Assembly (NCBI RefSeq): GCF_021375795.1
Contig: NZ_JAEIOI010000002.1
Span: 434,001 to 498,000 of the forward strand
Direction of reading: 5' to 3'
Source: Pseudomonas anguilliseptica
GTDB taxonomy: Bacteria > Pseudomonadota > Gammaproteobacteria > Pseudomonadales > Pseudomonadaceae
Length of the DNA: 64,000 nt
This document shows positions 50,815-59,880 of this stretch, one piece after another. The first letter of the stretch is position 1; every line of letters begins with the position of its first letter. Below the pieces are notes generated by a model, which was not told the DNA's origin, did no database searches, and was given only the letters and a program-made list of their open reading frames with translations. A program made the position numbers and the translations under genes.

Positions 50815-52254
50815 TTGATCCAGTTTTTACTCAACCGGGAGCTGCGTACTGAGCATGCCCTCGACCCTAACGTCACCGTGCTCAATTACCTGCGTGAGCA
50901 TCTTGGCAAATCCGGAACCAAAGAAGGCTGCGCCTCTGGCGACTGCGGTGCTTGCACCGTGGTGGTCGGTGAGCTGGACGGCGAGCGCGTGCGTTATCGC
51001 ACTCTCAACTCCTGCCTGACCTTCGTTTCCAGCCTTCATGGTAAACAACTGATTACCGTTGAGGACCTCAAACACAAAGGCCAGCTGCACAGCGTGCAAC
51101 AGGCCATGGTCGACTGCCACGGCTCGCAATGCGGCTTCTGCACCCCTGGTTTTGTCATGTCGCTGTTTGCCCTGCAGAAGAACAGCAGCGGCTTCGACAA
51201 GGCCGACACAATGGAAGCTCTGGCCGGCAACCTGTGCCGCTGCACCGGTTACCGTCCGATTATCGATGCCGCCGAACAGGCCTGCTGCCAGAAGCAGCCA
51301 GACCAGTTCGACGCTGCCGAAGCGCAAACTGTTGCGCAACTGAAAGCCATCGCCCCGCAGGATACTGCCGAGCTCAACAGTGGCGACAAACGCTGCCTGC
51401 TGCCGCTGACTGTGGCTGATCTGGCCGATATCTACGCCGCCAACCCGGAAGCGCGCCTGCTGGCCGGCGGCACCGACCTGGCCCTGGAAGTCACCCAGTT
51501 CCACCGCGAACTGCCGGTAATGATCTACGTCGGCCATATCGAAGCGATGAAGCGCGTCGAAGTGACCGCCGAAAGCATCGAAATCGGTGCTGCAACCGCC
51601 CTGTCCGATTGCTACGCGGCCCTTTCCCAGGATTACCCGGACTTCGGCGAGCTGCTGCACCGTTTTGCCTCCCTGCAAATCCGCAACCAGGGCACCCTGG
51701 GTGGCAATATCGGCAACGCCTCGCCGATTGGCGACGCCCCGCCGCTGCTGATCGCCCTCGGCGCGCAGATCGTTCTGCGCAAAGGCAACAGCAGCCGCAC
51801 CCTGCCGCTTGAAGATTACTTCCTCGATTACAAGGTGACGGCGCGCCAGGAAGCCGAATTTATCGAAAAGATCATCGTGCCGCGCCATCAGGCCAATCAG
51901 GCGTTCCGCGCCTACAAGGTGTCCAAACGTCTGGACGACGACATCTCCGCCGTCTGCGCCGCCTTTAACCTGGTGGTTGAAGATGGCGTGGTGCAAAGCG
52001 CCCGCATCGCCTTCGGTGGCATGGCCGCTATCCCGAAACGCGCTGCTGCCTGTGAAGCCGCACTGCAAGGCGCAGCCTGGTACCCGGGCGTGATCGAACG
52101 CGCCTGCGCTGCATTGGCCGAGGATTTCACCCCGCTCAGTGACTTCCGCGCCAGCAAGGAATACCGCCTGCTCACTGCACAGAATCTGCTGCGTAAATTC
52201 TTCCTCGAGCTGCAAGCTCCCGAAGTCGAAACCCGGGTGACCGCGTATGTCTAA
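50815..52254 (+). CDS. xdhA: xanthine dehydrogenase small subunit
   Basis: A 479-residue iron-sulfur and FAD subunit for xanthine/hypoxanthine oxidation to urate. The first 2Fe-2S centre is CASGDCGAC plus C67 (C39, C44, C47, C67); the second uses C106/C109 in CGFCTPG and C141/C143 in LCRCTGY. The FAD domain occupies the C-terminal half with LAGGTDL and LGGNIGNASPIGD. It starts at TTG after GGAGGT; this gives the known MIQFLLN start. Its end overlaps xdhB by 8 nt. Confidence 0.96.
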   Translation: MIQFLLNRELRTEHALDPNVTVLNYLREHLGKSGTKEGCASGDCGACTVVVGELDGERVRYRTLNSCLTFVSSLHGKQLITVEDLKHKGQLHSVQQAMVDCHGSQCGFCTPGFVMSLFALQKNSSGFDKADTMEALAGNLCRCTGYRPIIDAAEQACCQKQPDQFDAAEAQTVAQLKAIAPQDTAELNSGDKRCLLPLTVADLADIYAANPEARLLAGGTDLALEVTQFHRELPVMIYVGHIEAMKRVEVTAESIEIGAATALSDCYAALSQDYPDFGELLHRFASLQIRNQGTLGGNIGNASPIGDAPPLLIALGAQIVLRKGNSSRTLPLEDYFLDYKVTARQEAEFIEKIIVPRHQANQAFRAYKVSKRLDDDISAVCAAFNLVVEDGVVQSARIAFGGMAAIPKRAAACEAALQGAAWYPGVIERACAALAEDFTPLSDFRASKEYRLLTAQNLLRKFFLELQAPEVETRVTAYV

Positions 52255-54643
52255 TCATCATGTAATTAAAAGCCAGGCCGAACTGGCCGAACTGTTCCGC
52301 GCCGACATCACCACTGGCGTCGGCAAGAGCGTCAAACATGAAAGTGCGGACAAACACGTCTCCGGCGAAGCCATCTACGTCGACGACCGCCTGGAATTCC
52401 CCAATCAGCTGCACGTCTATGCACGCATGAGCGACCGCGCTCACGCGCGCATCGTCAGCATCGATACCAGCCCCTGCTACGCCATTCCGGGCGTGGCCAT
52501 CGCCATCACCAAGGATGACGTACCTGGCCAGCTGGACATCGGCCCGGTCGTGGCTGGCGATCCGCTGCTGGCGGACGGCAAGGTTGAATACGTCGGCCAG
52601 GTGGTACTGGCCGTTGGTGCCGACAGCCTGGAAACCGCACGCAAAGCGGCCATGGCCGCGATCATCGAATACGAAGACCTTGAACCTGTGCTTGATGTGG
52701 TCGATGCGCTGCGCAAGAAGCATTTCGTCCTCGACAGCCACCAACACAAGATCGGCAACTCCAGCGCCGAGCTCGCCACTGCGCCGCGTCGCCTGCAAGG
52801 CAGCCTGCATATCGGCGGCCAGGAACACTTCTACCTGGAAACCCAGATTTCTTCGGTTATGCCCACCGAAGACGGCGGCATGATCATCTACACCTCGACG
52901 CAGAACGCCACCGAAGTACAGAAGTTGGTGGCTGAAGTGCTCGGCGTGCCAATGCACAAGATCGTCATCGACATGCGCCGCATGGGTGGCGGTTTCGGCG
53001 GCAAGGAAACCCAGGCCGCAGGCCCGGCGTGCCTGTGTGCAGTGATCGCCCACCTCACCGGCCGGCCGACCAAGATGCGCCTGCCGCGCGTCGAAGACAT
53101 GCAGATCACCGGCAAACGTCACCCGTTCTACGTCGAGTACGACGTGGGCTTTGACGATAACGGCCTGCTGCACGGTATCGAGATTGAACTGGCCGGCAAC
53201 TGCGGCTATTCGCCGGACCTGTCCGGCTCGATCGTCGACCGCGCAATGTTCCATTCCGACAACGCCTACTTCCTCGGCAACGCCACCATCAATGGTCACC
53301 GCTGCAAGACCAACACCGCGTCGAACACCGCCTACCGCGGTTTCGGCGGCCCGCAAGGGATGGTCGCCATCGAAGAGATCATGGATGCAGTCGCGCGCAG
53401 TCTGGGCAAAGACCCGCTGGAAGTACGCAAGCTCAACTACTACGGCAAGACCGAGCGCAACGTCACCCACTATCACCAGACCGTCGAGCACAACGTTATC
53501 CACGAGATGACCGCCGAGCTGGAAGCCAGCAGTGACTACGCCAAGCGCCGCGAAGAAATCCGCGCGTTCAACGCCAAGAGCCCAGTATTGAAGAAAGGCC
53601 TGGCGCTGACCCCGGTGAAATTCGGCATCAGCTTTACCGCCACCTTCCTCAACCAGGCTGGCGCGCTGATCCACATCTACACCGACGGTTCGATCCACCT
53701 GAACCACGGCGGCACCGAGATGGGCCAGGGCCTCAACACCAAGGTCGCGCAGATCGTCGCCGAAGTGCTGCAGGTAGACACTTCGCGCATCCAGATCACC
53801 GCCACCAACACCGACAAGGTGCCAAACACCTCGCCGACTGCCGCCTCCTCGGGTGCCGACCTGAACGGCAAGGCAGCACAGAACGCCGCTGAAACCCTCA
53901 AGCAGCGCCTGGTTGATTTTCTGGTGCGCGAATACAAGGTCACCCGGGAAGATGTGGAGTTCCGTAATAGCCAGGTGCGCGTACGCGACCTGTTCCTGAG
54001 CTTCGAGGAAGTGATCCAGAAGGCCTATTTTGGCCAGGTATCACTCTCCAGCACCGGTTTCTATCGCACGCCGAAGATCTACTACGACCGCGACAAGGCC
54101 GCCGGCCGCCCGTTCTACTACTTCGCCTACGGCGCCGCCTGCTCCGAGGTGATCGTCGACACCCTGACTGGCGAGTACAAAATGCTGCGCACCGACATCC
54201 TGCATGACGTCGGCGCCTCGCTAAACCCAGCCATCGATATCGGTCAGGTCGAAGGTGCCTTCGTGCAGGGCATGGGCTGGCTGACCATGGAAGAACTGGT
54301 GTGGAACGGCAAGGGCAAGCTGATGACCAATGGTCCGGCCAGCTACAAGATCCCGGCCATTGCCGACATGCCGCTGGACCTGCGCGTCAACCTGGTGGAA
54401 AACCGCAAGAACCCGGAAGACACCGTGTTCCACTCCAAAGCCGTTGGTGAACCACCCTTCATGCTCGGCATCGCCGTGTGGTGTGCGATCAAGGACGCCG
54501 TGGCCAGCCTGGCGGACTACCGCGTACAGCCGCAGATCGACGCACCGGCAACACCTGAGCGCGTGCTCTGGGGTGTGGAACAAATGAAGAAACTGCAGCA
54601 GACCGCCAAGTCGGCCGCCGCTGCAGAGGTTGAACCGGCGTAA
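52247..54643 (+). CDS. xdhB: xanthine dehydrogenase large (molybdenum) subunit
   Basis: A 798-residue molybdenum-cofactor subunit that carries out the hydroxylation of hypoxanthine and xanthine. Visible are the N-terminal aldehyde-oxidase a/b hammerhead region (ESADKHVSGEAIYVDD), molybdopterin-contacting stretches MGGGFGGKETQ and YRGFGGPQG, MGQGLNTK, and the active-site Glu in GEPPFMLG near the C-terminus. Overlapping xdhA suggests translational coupling of the two subunits. Confidence 0.96.
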   Translation: MSNHHVIKSQAELAELFRADITTGVGKSVKHESADKHVSGEAIYVDDRLEFPNQLHVYARMSDRAHARIVSIDTSPCYAIPGVAIAITKDDVPGQLDIGPVVAGDPLLADGKVEYVGQVVLAVGADSLETARKAAMAAIIEYEDLEPVLDVVDALRKKHFVLDSHQHKIGNSSAELATAPRRLQGSLHIGGQEHFYLETQISSVMPTEDGGMIIYTSTQNATEVQKLVAEVLGVPMHKIVIDMRRMGGGFGGKETQAAGPACLCAVIAHLTGRPTKMRLPRVEDMQITGKRHPFYVEYDVGFDDNGLLHGIEIELAGNCGYSPDLSGSIVDRAMFHSDNAYFLGNATINGHRCKTNTASNTAYRGFGGPQGMVAIEEIMDAVARSLGKDPLEVRKLNYYGKTERNVTHYHQTVEHNVIHEMTAELEASSDYAKRREEIRAFNAKSPVLKKGLALTPVKFGISFTATFLNQAGALIHIYTDGSIHLNHGGTEMGQGLNTKVAQIVAEVLQVDTSRIQITATNTDKVPNTSPTAASSGADLNGKAAQNAAETLKQRLVDFLVREYKVTREDVEFRNSQVRVRDLFLSFEEVIQKAYFGQVSLSSTGFYRTPKIYYDRDKAAGRPFYYFAYGAACSEVIVDTLTGEYKMLRTDILHDVGASLNPAIDIGQVEGAFVQGMGWLTMEELVWNGKGKLMTNGPASYKIPAIADMPLDLRVNLVENRKNPEDTVFHSKAVGEPPFMLGIAVWCAIKDAVASLADYRVQPQIDAPATPERVLWGVEQMKKLQQTAKSAAAAEVEPA

Positions 54644-54699
54644 TACCAAACCGCCTGGGTGGTCACCCACCCAGGCACTGCACACACAGGTGTACAACA

Positions 54700-54831
54700 A
54701 TGACAAAACACACCGAGCCAAAAACCCAGACACCCCGACCGATACCCGTTCCCATACTGGATCCGTCACCGAGCAACTGGCGCTTGCCGCGCCCCGGACA
54801 GACCACGCCTTCCTGGAGGCTGAGTAAATGA
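54700..54831 (+). CDS. small proline-rich frame coupled to xdhC
   Basis: A 43-residue frame (MTKHTEPKTQTPRPIPVPIL...) with an AGGTG ribosome site seven bases before the ATG, and its TGA overlaps the xdhC ATG as ATGA. The C-terminal half is rich in Pro, Trp and Arg (SNWRLPRPGQ, PSWRLSK). No family is recognised. The coupled stop/start is a good sign of real translation, either of a peptide or of a leader that controls xdhC. A 65-codon frame in another register here is less convincing because it lacks these signs. Confidence 0.5.
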   Translation: MTKHTEPKTQTPRPIPVPILDPSPSNWRLPRPGQTTPSWRLSK

Positions 54832-55664
54832 GCTGGATCAGTGCCCTCGCCGACCTGCAGCAACGCGGTGAACCCTGCGTGCTGGTGACCATCATCGAAG
54901 AACGCGGCTCAACCCCGCGCAATGCGGGCTCGAAAATGGTGGTCACCGCTGACCGCATCTTCGAGACCATCGGTGGTGGTCATCTGGAGTTCAAGGCGAT
55001 GGAGCTGGCCCGCGAAATGCTCAGCAGCCGCAGCCAGGACACCCGCCTGGAGCGCTTCAGCCTCGGCGCCAGCCTTGGCCAGTGCTGCGGCGGTGCCACT
55101 GTGCTGCTGTTCGAACCCATGGGCCAGCCCCAGGCACAGATCGCCGTGTTCGGCGCAGGCCATGTTGGCCGCGCCCTGGTACCACTGCTCTCCAGCCTGC
55201 CATGCAAGGTGCGCTGGATCGACTCGCGGGAAAACGAGTTTCCCGAGCAGATTCCCGCCGGGGTGGAAAAAGTGGTCAATGAAGAGGTAATCGACGAGAT
55301 CGAACGCATGCCTGCCGGCAGCTACTTTATCGTCATGACCCACAACCACCAGCTCGACCTGGAGCTGACCGCCGCAATCCTCAAACGCAACGATTTTGCC
55401 TACTACGGCCTGATCGGCTCGCAGACCAAACGCGCCAAATTCGAACACCGCCTGCGTGATCGCGGTTTCGACCCATGCGTTGTCGCGCGCATGCGCTGCC
55501 CCATGGGCATTGCCGAGGTGAAAGGCAAGTTGCCGGTGGAAATTGCCGTGTCCATCGCCGGCGAAGTAATCGCCACCTATAACGCGGCCTTTGGCCAAGA
55601 GAGCAAAAAAGGCCAGCCCAGCGTAGCCAAGCTGCTGCCCGCCTCTCGCCGAAGCCAGGCCTGA
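54828..55664 (+). CDS. xdhC: xanthine dehydrogenase accessory protein XdhC
   Basis: A 278-residue chaperone/sulfurase-delivery protein that inserts sulfurated molybdenum cofactor into XdhB. The N-terminal XdhC/CoxI domain has ERGSTPRNAGSKMVV and GGHLEF, and a Rossmann domain follows (AVFGAGHVGRAL). It starts at the ATG that overlaps the small upstream frame. It lies 184 nt after xdhB. Confidence 0.94.
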   Translation: MSWISALADLQQRGEPCVLVTIIEERGSTPRNAGSKMVVTADRIFETIGGGHLEFKAMELAREMLSSRSQDTRLERFSLGASLGQCCGGATVLLFEPMGQPQAQIAVFGAGHVGRALVPLLSSLPCKVRWIDSRENEFPEQIPAGVEKVVNEEVIDEIERMPAGSYFIVMTHNHQLDLELTAAILKRNDFAYYGLIGSQTKRAKFEHRLRDRGFDPCVVARMRCPMGIAEVKGKLPVEIAVSIAGEVIATYNAAFGQESKKGQPSVAKLLPASRRSQA

Positions 55665-55724
55665 CTATCTGCCCAGGTGCCCGCCGCCTGAGCGACCAAC
55701 TCCATAGATTGAGATCAGCGTTAC

Positions 55725-57029
55725 ATGACTAGCCCAGTGAAAGCCTACCGCGCCGCCATCCTGCACAGCATTGCCGACCCTGCCGTGGTGGGCGTTGAGC
55801 AATCCTATGAGTATTTCGAAGACGGTGTGCTGGTCGTCGACAACGGTCAGGTGGCCAAAGTCGGCCATGCCGCAGACCTGCTGCCTACCCTCAAGGGCGT
55901 TGAAATCACTGAGTATCGCGACGCGCTGATCACCCCCGGTTTTATCGACACCCATATCCACTACCCGCAAACCGGGATGATCGCCTCCTACGGCGAGCAG
56001 CTGCTGGATTGGCTGAACACCTACACCTTCCCCACCGAGCAGCAGTTTGCCGACAAGGCCCATGCCGCGGACGTGGCCGGTATCTTCCTGAAAGAGCTGC
56101 TGCGCAACGGCACCACCACCGCCCTGGTGTTCGGCACGGTGCACAAGCAATCGGTAGACGCCTTCTTCGAAGCTGCCGAAGCGTTGAACCTGCGCATGAT
56201 CGCCGGCAAGGTGCTGATGGACCGCAACGCCCCGGACTATCTGACCGACACGCCCGAGACCGGCTACGCCGACAGTAAGGAGTTGATCGAACGCTGGCAC
56301 GGCAAGGGCCGCCTGCATTACGCCGTGACCCCACGCTTCGCCCCGACCAGCACTCCGGAACAGCTGACCCTGGCTGGCCAGCTGCTGGGCGAGTACCCGG
56401 ACCTATATATGCACACCCACCTGTCCGAGAACCGCAAGGAAATTGAGTGGGTCAAGGCACTGTTCCCCGAACGCAAGGGCTACCTGGATGTGTACGACCA
56501 CTACAAGCTGATCGGCGCCCGCTCGGTATTCGCCCACGGCGTGCACCTGTGCGACGACGAGTGCAAACGCCTGGCCGAAACCGGCTCGGCCGTAGCCTTC
56601 TGCCCGACCTCCAACCTGTTCCTCGGCAGCGGCCTGTTCGACCTCAACAAGCTGGAAGAGCACGGCGTGCGTGTCGGCCTGGGCACCGATGTCGGCGCGG
56701 GCACCAGCTTCAGCCAGCTGCAATCGCTGAACGAGGCCTACAAGGTCATGCAGTTGCAGGGCAAGAAGCTCGACCCGTTCAAGTCGCTGTACCTGGCGAC
56801 CCTCGGCGGCGCCAATGCGCTGTACCTGGACGACAAGATTGGTAACTTCGCAAGCGGCAAAGACGCTGACTTCGTGGTGCTCGACTACAACGCCACACCG
56901 CTGATCAGCTACCGCATGCAGCAGGCCAAGACCCTGGACGAAAAACTCTTCGCCCTCACCATGCTCGGCGACGACCGCGCGGTGAAGGAAACCTTTGCTG
57001 CAGGCCAGTCAGTGCATCGCCGCGACTAA
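55725..57029 (+). CDS. guaD: guanine deaminase
   Basis: A 434-residue amidohydrolase converting guanine to xanthine, the substrate of XdhAB. The metal-binding HxH is H77-x-H79 in DTHIHYPQ; further ligands are in HTHLSE and FAHGVHL, and GLGTDVGAGTS holds the catalytic Asp region. Fits as the next step upstream of xdhABC in purine catabolism. A terminator follows, so the unit appears to be xdhA-xdhB-xdhC-guaD. Confidence 0.95.
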   Translation: MTSPVKAYRAAILHSIADPAVVGVEQSYEYFEDGVLVVDNGQVAKVGHAADLLPTLKGVEITEYRDALITPGFIDTHIHYPQTGMIASYGEQLLDWLNTYTFPTEQQFADKAHAADVAGIFLKELLRNGTTTALVFGTVHKQSVDAFFEAAEALNLRMIAGKVLMDRNAPDYLTDTPETGYADSKELIERWHGKGRLHYAVTPRFAPTSTPEQLTLAGQLLGEYPDLYMHTHLSENRKEIEWVKALFPERKGYLDVYDHYKLIGARSVFAHGVHLCDDECKRLAETGSAVAFCPTSNLFLGSGLFDLNKLEEHGVRVGLGTDVGAGTSFSQLQSLNEAYKVMQLQGKKLDPFKSLYLATLGGANALYLDDKIGNFASGKDADFVVLDYNATPLISYRMQQAKTLDEKLFALTMLGDDRAVKETFAAGQSVHRRD

Positions 57030-57051
57030 GCCTGGCTGATAAACCAGCGCC

Positions 57052-57084
57052 ACAAAAAAGCCCGCTGATTAAGCGGGCTTTTTT
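57052..57084. terminator. intrinsic terminator between guaD and gntR
   Basis: AAGCCCGCT / AGCGGGCTT with a 5-nt loop, T-rich on the right and A-rich on the left; it can serve both convergent genes. Confidence 0.88.
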
Positions 57085-57104
57085 ATTTCGGCTGGTATCG
57101 CCAA

Positions 57105-57863
57105 TCAGCGGCTTGCGGCTTTCTTCTTACTGCCTGGCAGCAGGTGCGAAAACACCGCGTGCAGGTCATCGGAGGCCGTTTCGCCGTCCAGATTGAGCTT
57201 GGCGTCAACGCTGTCCATGTGGCGCATCATCAGGTCCACGGCCACTTCGACGTTGCCAGCCTCGATGGCGTCAATCACCTGATCGTGCTCGGCATCCGAG
57301 CAATGGGTGCGGCTGTTGCTTTCATACAGGGCGATGATCAGCGAGGTCTGCGAAATCAGGCTACGCAGAAAGCCCAGCAGGGTCAGGTTACCGGCCGCTT
57401 CCGCGAGTTTCAGGTGGAACTCACCCGACAGGCGAATGCCCATGCCACGATCGCCACGGGCAAAACAGTCGCGCTCATCGATCACCATCTGGCGCAGTGC
57501 GGCAATCTGTTCCGGTTTGGCGTTCTTGCAGGCCAGTTCGGTAATCGCCCGTTCGATCATGCGGCGCACATAGAAGATCTGCCGGGCTTCTTCCGCCCCC
57601 GGGCTGGCGACTACCGCACCACGATTCGGGCGCAGCAGTACCACGCCTTCATGGGCCAGGCGTGACAGCGCACGGCGGATGATGGTGCGACTGACGCCGA
57701 AGATTTCACCGAGCGCCTCTTCACTGAGCTTGGTGCCAGGAGCCAGACGCTGCTCGAGAATGGCATCAAAGATATGGGCGTAAACGACATCGTCCTGAGT
57801 CCCGCTGCGAGTGCTCTTGCCTTCGCGCGTCTGCTTCTTTAGGGGCTGCAATTGTTCGTTCAT
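57105..57863 (-). CDS. GntR-family regulator of purine catabolism (FCD domain)
   Basis: A 252-residue regulator with a winged-helix N-terminus after a basic leader (ILEQRLAPGTKLSEEALGEIFGVSRTIIRRALSRLAHEGVV) and a C-terminal FCD domain. It lies between guaD and the nucleobase permease, convergent with guaD and divergent from the permease, the position of PA1520. A TTGTACACAA site lies about 110 nt upstream of its start, and three more TTGTAYACAA sites occur in this locus, which makes it the probable binder of that motif. Confidence 0.88.
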   Translation of the reverse strand: MNEQLQPLKKQTREGKSTRSGTQDDVVYAHIFDAILEQRLAPGTKLSEEALGEIFGVSRTIIRRALSRLAHEGVVLLRPNRGAVVASPGAEEARQIFYVRRMIERAITELACKNAKPEQIAALRQMVIDERDCFARGDRGMGIRLSGEFHLKLAEAAGNLTLLGFLRSLISQTSLIIALYESNSRTHCSDAEHDQVIDAIEAGNVEVAVDLMMRHMDSVDAKLNLDGETASDDLHAVFSHLLPGSKKKAASR

Positions 57864-57972
57864 TGTGGCTCGCGTGATCTGGATTCGGCGGTTGCTGATG
57901 CAACTCTACTGCGTGTTACCCACTGGTTGGCAAGGTAAGTCAGTGAAAAGTCACAAATAAAAAGCTCCTGCA

Positions 57973-57982
57973 TTGTACACAA
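57973..57982. promoter_or_regulatory. TTGTACACAA site near gntR
   Basis: Ten-base site TTGTACACAA, flanked to ATTGTACACAAT; one of four TTGTAYACAA copies in purine-catabolism control regions. About 110 nt upstream of the gntR start. Confidence 0.6.
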
Positions 57983-58309
57983 TGTGATCAATACGTACAC
58001 CGCCATCACGGCATAACCACCTGGCAAATGCGCATGAGCAGGCCTTTTCAGCCCTTGAGCCACAACGTTACTCGTGCAGCAGAAAAAAACTGAACGCTGA
58101 AGGCCGTGTCTGTCTTGCCAAAAGACGCTCTTAAAATGCCTTGCAGCGTCTCATTTATAAGACACAACGCCGCTCAGCACGGGCGTTTGCTGACACGTCC
58201 TTGATCTTCTCAAAAGACTGTCTCAGCGCCTTCGGTAGATCATCTGTTTTGCATAGATAAAAAAACCGAGTACATCCCGAATTTTAACCAGAAACATTAT
58301 TTGCTTTTT

Positions 58310-58319
58310 TTGTATACAA
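58310..58319. promoter_or_regulatory. TTGTATACAA site near the NCS2 permease
   Basis: Perfect ten-base palindrome TTGTATACAA, identical to the copy at 61343 in front of puuE. It lies 28 bp from the TTGAC-N6-GTCAG site, 145 nt upstream of the permease GTG. Confidence 0.65.
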
Positions 58320-58346
58320 CATCATAATCGGCCTCAGTGTGATTTC

Positions 58347-58362
58347 TTGACCAACAAGTCAG
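58347..58362. promoter_or_regulatory. TTGAC-N6-GTCAG site near the NCS2 permease
   Basis: TTGAC-CAACAA-GTCAG. Its arms match the xdhA site at 50689-50704 exactly. It precedes the permease GTG by about 100 nt, so it shows that the true start is downstream. Confidence 0.6.
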
Positions 58363-58463
58363 CTAACACGCCAGCAAGCCCAAACACACCACCTACCTCA
58401 AGAGTCGAGCAGCGCGCAGCACAGGCTCTGGGTGGCACACAACAAAAGATGAGGAGTACCCCT

Positions 58464-59813
58464 GTGGAAAGCGCTAAACAAGAACAACAGGCGACCCAGA
58501 TGCAAGACTTGATAAAGCCCGGATTACTCGACCGCTTCTTCAAGCTGACCGAACACCGCACCACCATCAAAACTGAGCTGCTGGCGGGCCTGACGACTTT
58601 CGTCACCATGGCTTACATCATCTTCGTCAACCCCAACATCATGGCCTCTGCGGGTGTCGACCACGGTGCTGCCTTCGTTGCCACCTGCATCGGCGCAGCC
58701 CTGGGCTGCTTCCTTATGGGGCTGTATGCCAACTGGCCTGTTGGCCTGGCACCGGGCATGGGGCTCAATGCATTCTTCACCTACACCGTAGTCGGCGAGA
58801 TGGGCTACAGCTGGCAGGTTGCCCTTGGCGCGGTGTTTATCTCCGGCGTGCTGTTCATGATCATGAGCCTGTCGAAGATCCGCGAGTGGTTGCTCAACAG
58901 CATTCCCATGAGCTTGCGCTTTGCCATGGGTGCGGGGGTGGGTCTGTTCCTCGGCCTGATCGGTTTGAAGACCGCCGGTATTGTCGTCGACAGCCCGGCC
59001 ACGCTGCTGACCATGGGTTCGTTCGGTGAGCCGAATGCCGTCCTCGCAGCCATCTGCTTTCTGCTGATCGCAGTCCTCAGCCACCGCAATGTATTCGGCG
59101 CTATCCTGTTCAGCATGCTCGGTGTGACCGCCGTGGGCTGGGCAATGGGTCTGGTTGAATACAACGGCCTGGTGTCCATGCCGCCAAGCCTGGCTCCAAC
59201 CTTTATGGCCATGGACATTGCCGGCGCCTTCAACATCGCCATGGTCAGCGTGATTCTGGCCTTCCTCTTCGTCAACATGTTCGACACCGCCGGCACTTTG
59301 ATGGGTGTTGCCCATCGCGCCAACCTGGTGGATGAAGACGGCAAGATCCAGAACCTGTCCAAGGCCCTGAAAGCCGACAGTACTTCCAGTGTCATCGGTG
59401 CCATGGTCGGTTGCCCGCCTGTCACCAGCTATGTGGAAAGTGCTTCGGGTGTGGCAGCCGGTGGTCGTACCGGTCTGACCGCCATCACCGTCGGCGTACT
59501 GTTCATGGCAGCTATGTTCTTCGCCCCGCTGGCCGGCATGATCCCCGCCTACGCCACCGCTGGCGCGTTGATCTATGTCGCCATGCTGATGATGAGCGGC
59601 ATGGCCCACATTGACTGGAAAGACCACACCGACACCATCCCGGCGATCGTGACCGTGGTGATGATGCCGCTGACCTTCTCCATCGCCAACGGCATTGCCC
59701 TGGGCTTCCTGACCTATGCCACGCTGAAGCTGCTGACCGGCCAGCGCGACAAGGTATCGGTAAGCCTGTACGTTCTATGCATCATCTTTATCGCCAAGTT
59801 CGCCTTCCTGTAA
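58464..59813 (+). CDS. NCS2/AzgA-type nucleobase (guanine/hypoxanthine) permease
   Basis: A 449-residue inner-membrane transporter with about 12 hydrophobic segments and AzgA-like motifs: RTTIKTELLAGLTTFVTMAYIIFVNP, GLAPGMGLNAFF, and MFDTAGTLMGV. It brings in guanine, hypoxanthine or adenine. I chose the GTG at 58464 because GAGGAG precedes it by seven bases, giving an N-terminus close to family length; longer readings cross two operators. Purine-locus context supports nucleobase uptake. Confidence 0.9.
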   Translation: MESAKQEQQATQMQDLIKPGLLDRFFKLTEHRTTIKTELLAGLTTFVTMAYIIFVNPNIMASAGVDHGAAFVATCIGAALGCFLMGLYANWPVGLAPGMGLNAFFTYTVVGEMGYSWQVALGAVFISGVLFMIMSLSKIREWLLNSIPMSLRFAMGAGVGLFLGLIGLKTAGIVVDSPATLLTMGSFGEPNAVLAAICFLLIAVLSHRNVFGAILFSMLGVTAVGWAMGLVEYNGLVSMPPSLAPTFMAMDIAGAFNIAMVSVILAFLFVNMFDTAGTLMGVAHRANLVDEDGKIQNLSKALKADSTSSVIGAMVGCPPVTSYVESASGVAAGGRTGLTAITVGVLFMAAMFFAPLAGMIPAYATAGALIYVAMLMMSGMAHIDWKDHTDTIPAIVTVVMMPLTFSIANGIALGFLTYATLKLLTGQRDKVSVSLYVLCIIFIAKFAFL

Positions 59814-59831
59814 GGTTGGCCAGCTAGCCCC

Positions 59832-59860
59832 AAGCCCCGGCGTGTTGCGTCGGGGCTTTC
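59832..59860 (+). terminator. stem-loop after the NCS2 permease
   Basis: AAGCCCCG / CGGGGCTT with an 11-nt loop and a TTC tail; it lies 18 nt after the permease stop. Confidence 0.65.
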
Positions 59861-59880
59861 GTACATCTGGAGAATCGGTA

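Larger units (their letters stand above)
57864..58463. promoter_or_regulatory. gntR/NCS2 permease divergent control region
   Basis: A 600-nt non-coding, A/T-rich region. It holds TTGTACACAA at 57973-57982, TTGTATACAA at 58310-58319, TTGAC-N6-GTCAG at 58347-58362, and a weaker relative of the latter (TCAGTGAAAAGTCA) at 57940-57953. No gene is convincing, including the in-frame extension of the permease from 58347, whose apparent start falls inside the palindrome. Confidence 0.65.

Noticed and set aside
52172..53707. 511-codon frame opposite xdhB
   Set aside because: No protein-like motifs and no start signals; xdhB is clear on the plus strand.
54630..54827. 65-codon frame between xdhB and xdhC in another register
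   Set aside because: It starts inside the end of xdhB and lacks a ribosome site; the 43-codon frame coupled to xdhC is better supported.
58347..58463. 39-codon N-terminal extension of the nucleobase permease
   Set aside because: The apparent start lies inside the TTGAC-N6-GTCAG palindrome, has no ribosome site, and the GTG at 58464 follows a good one.
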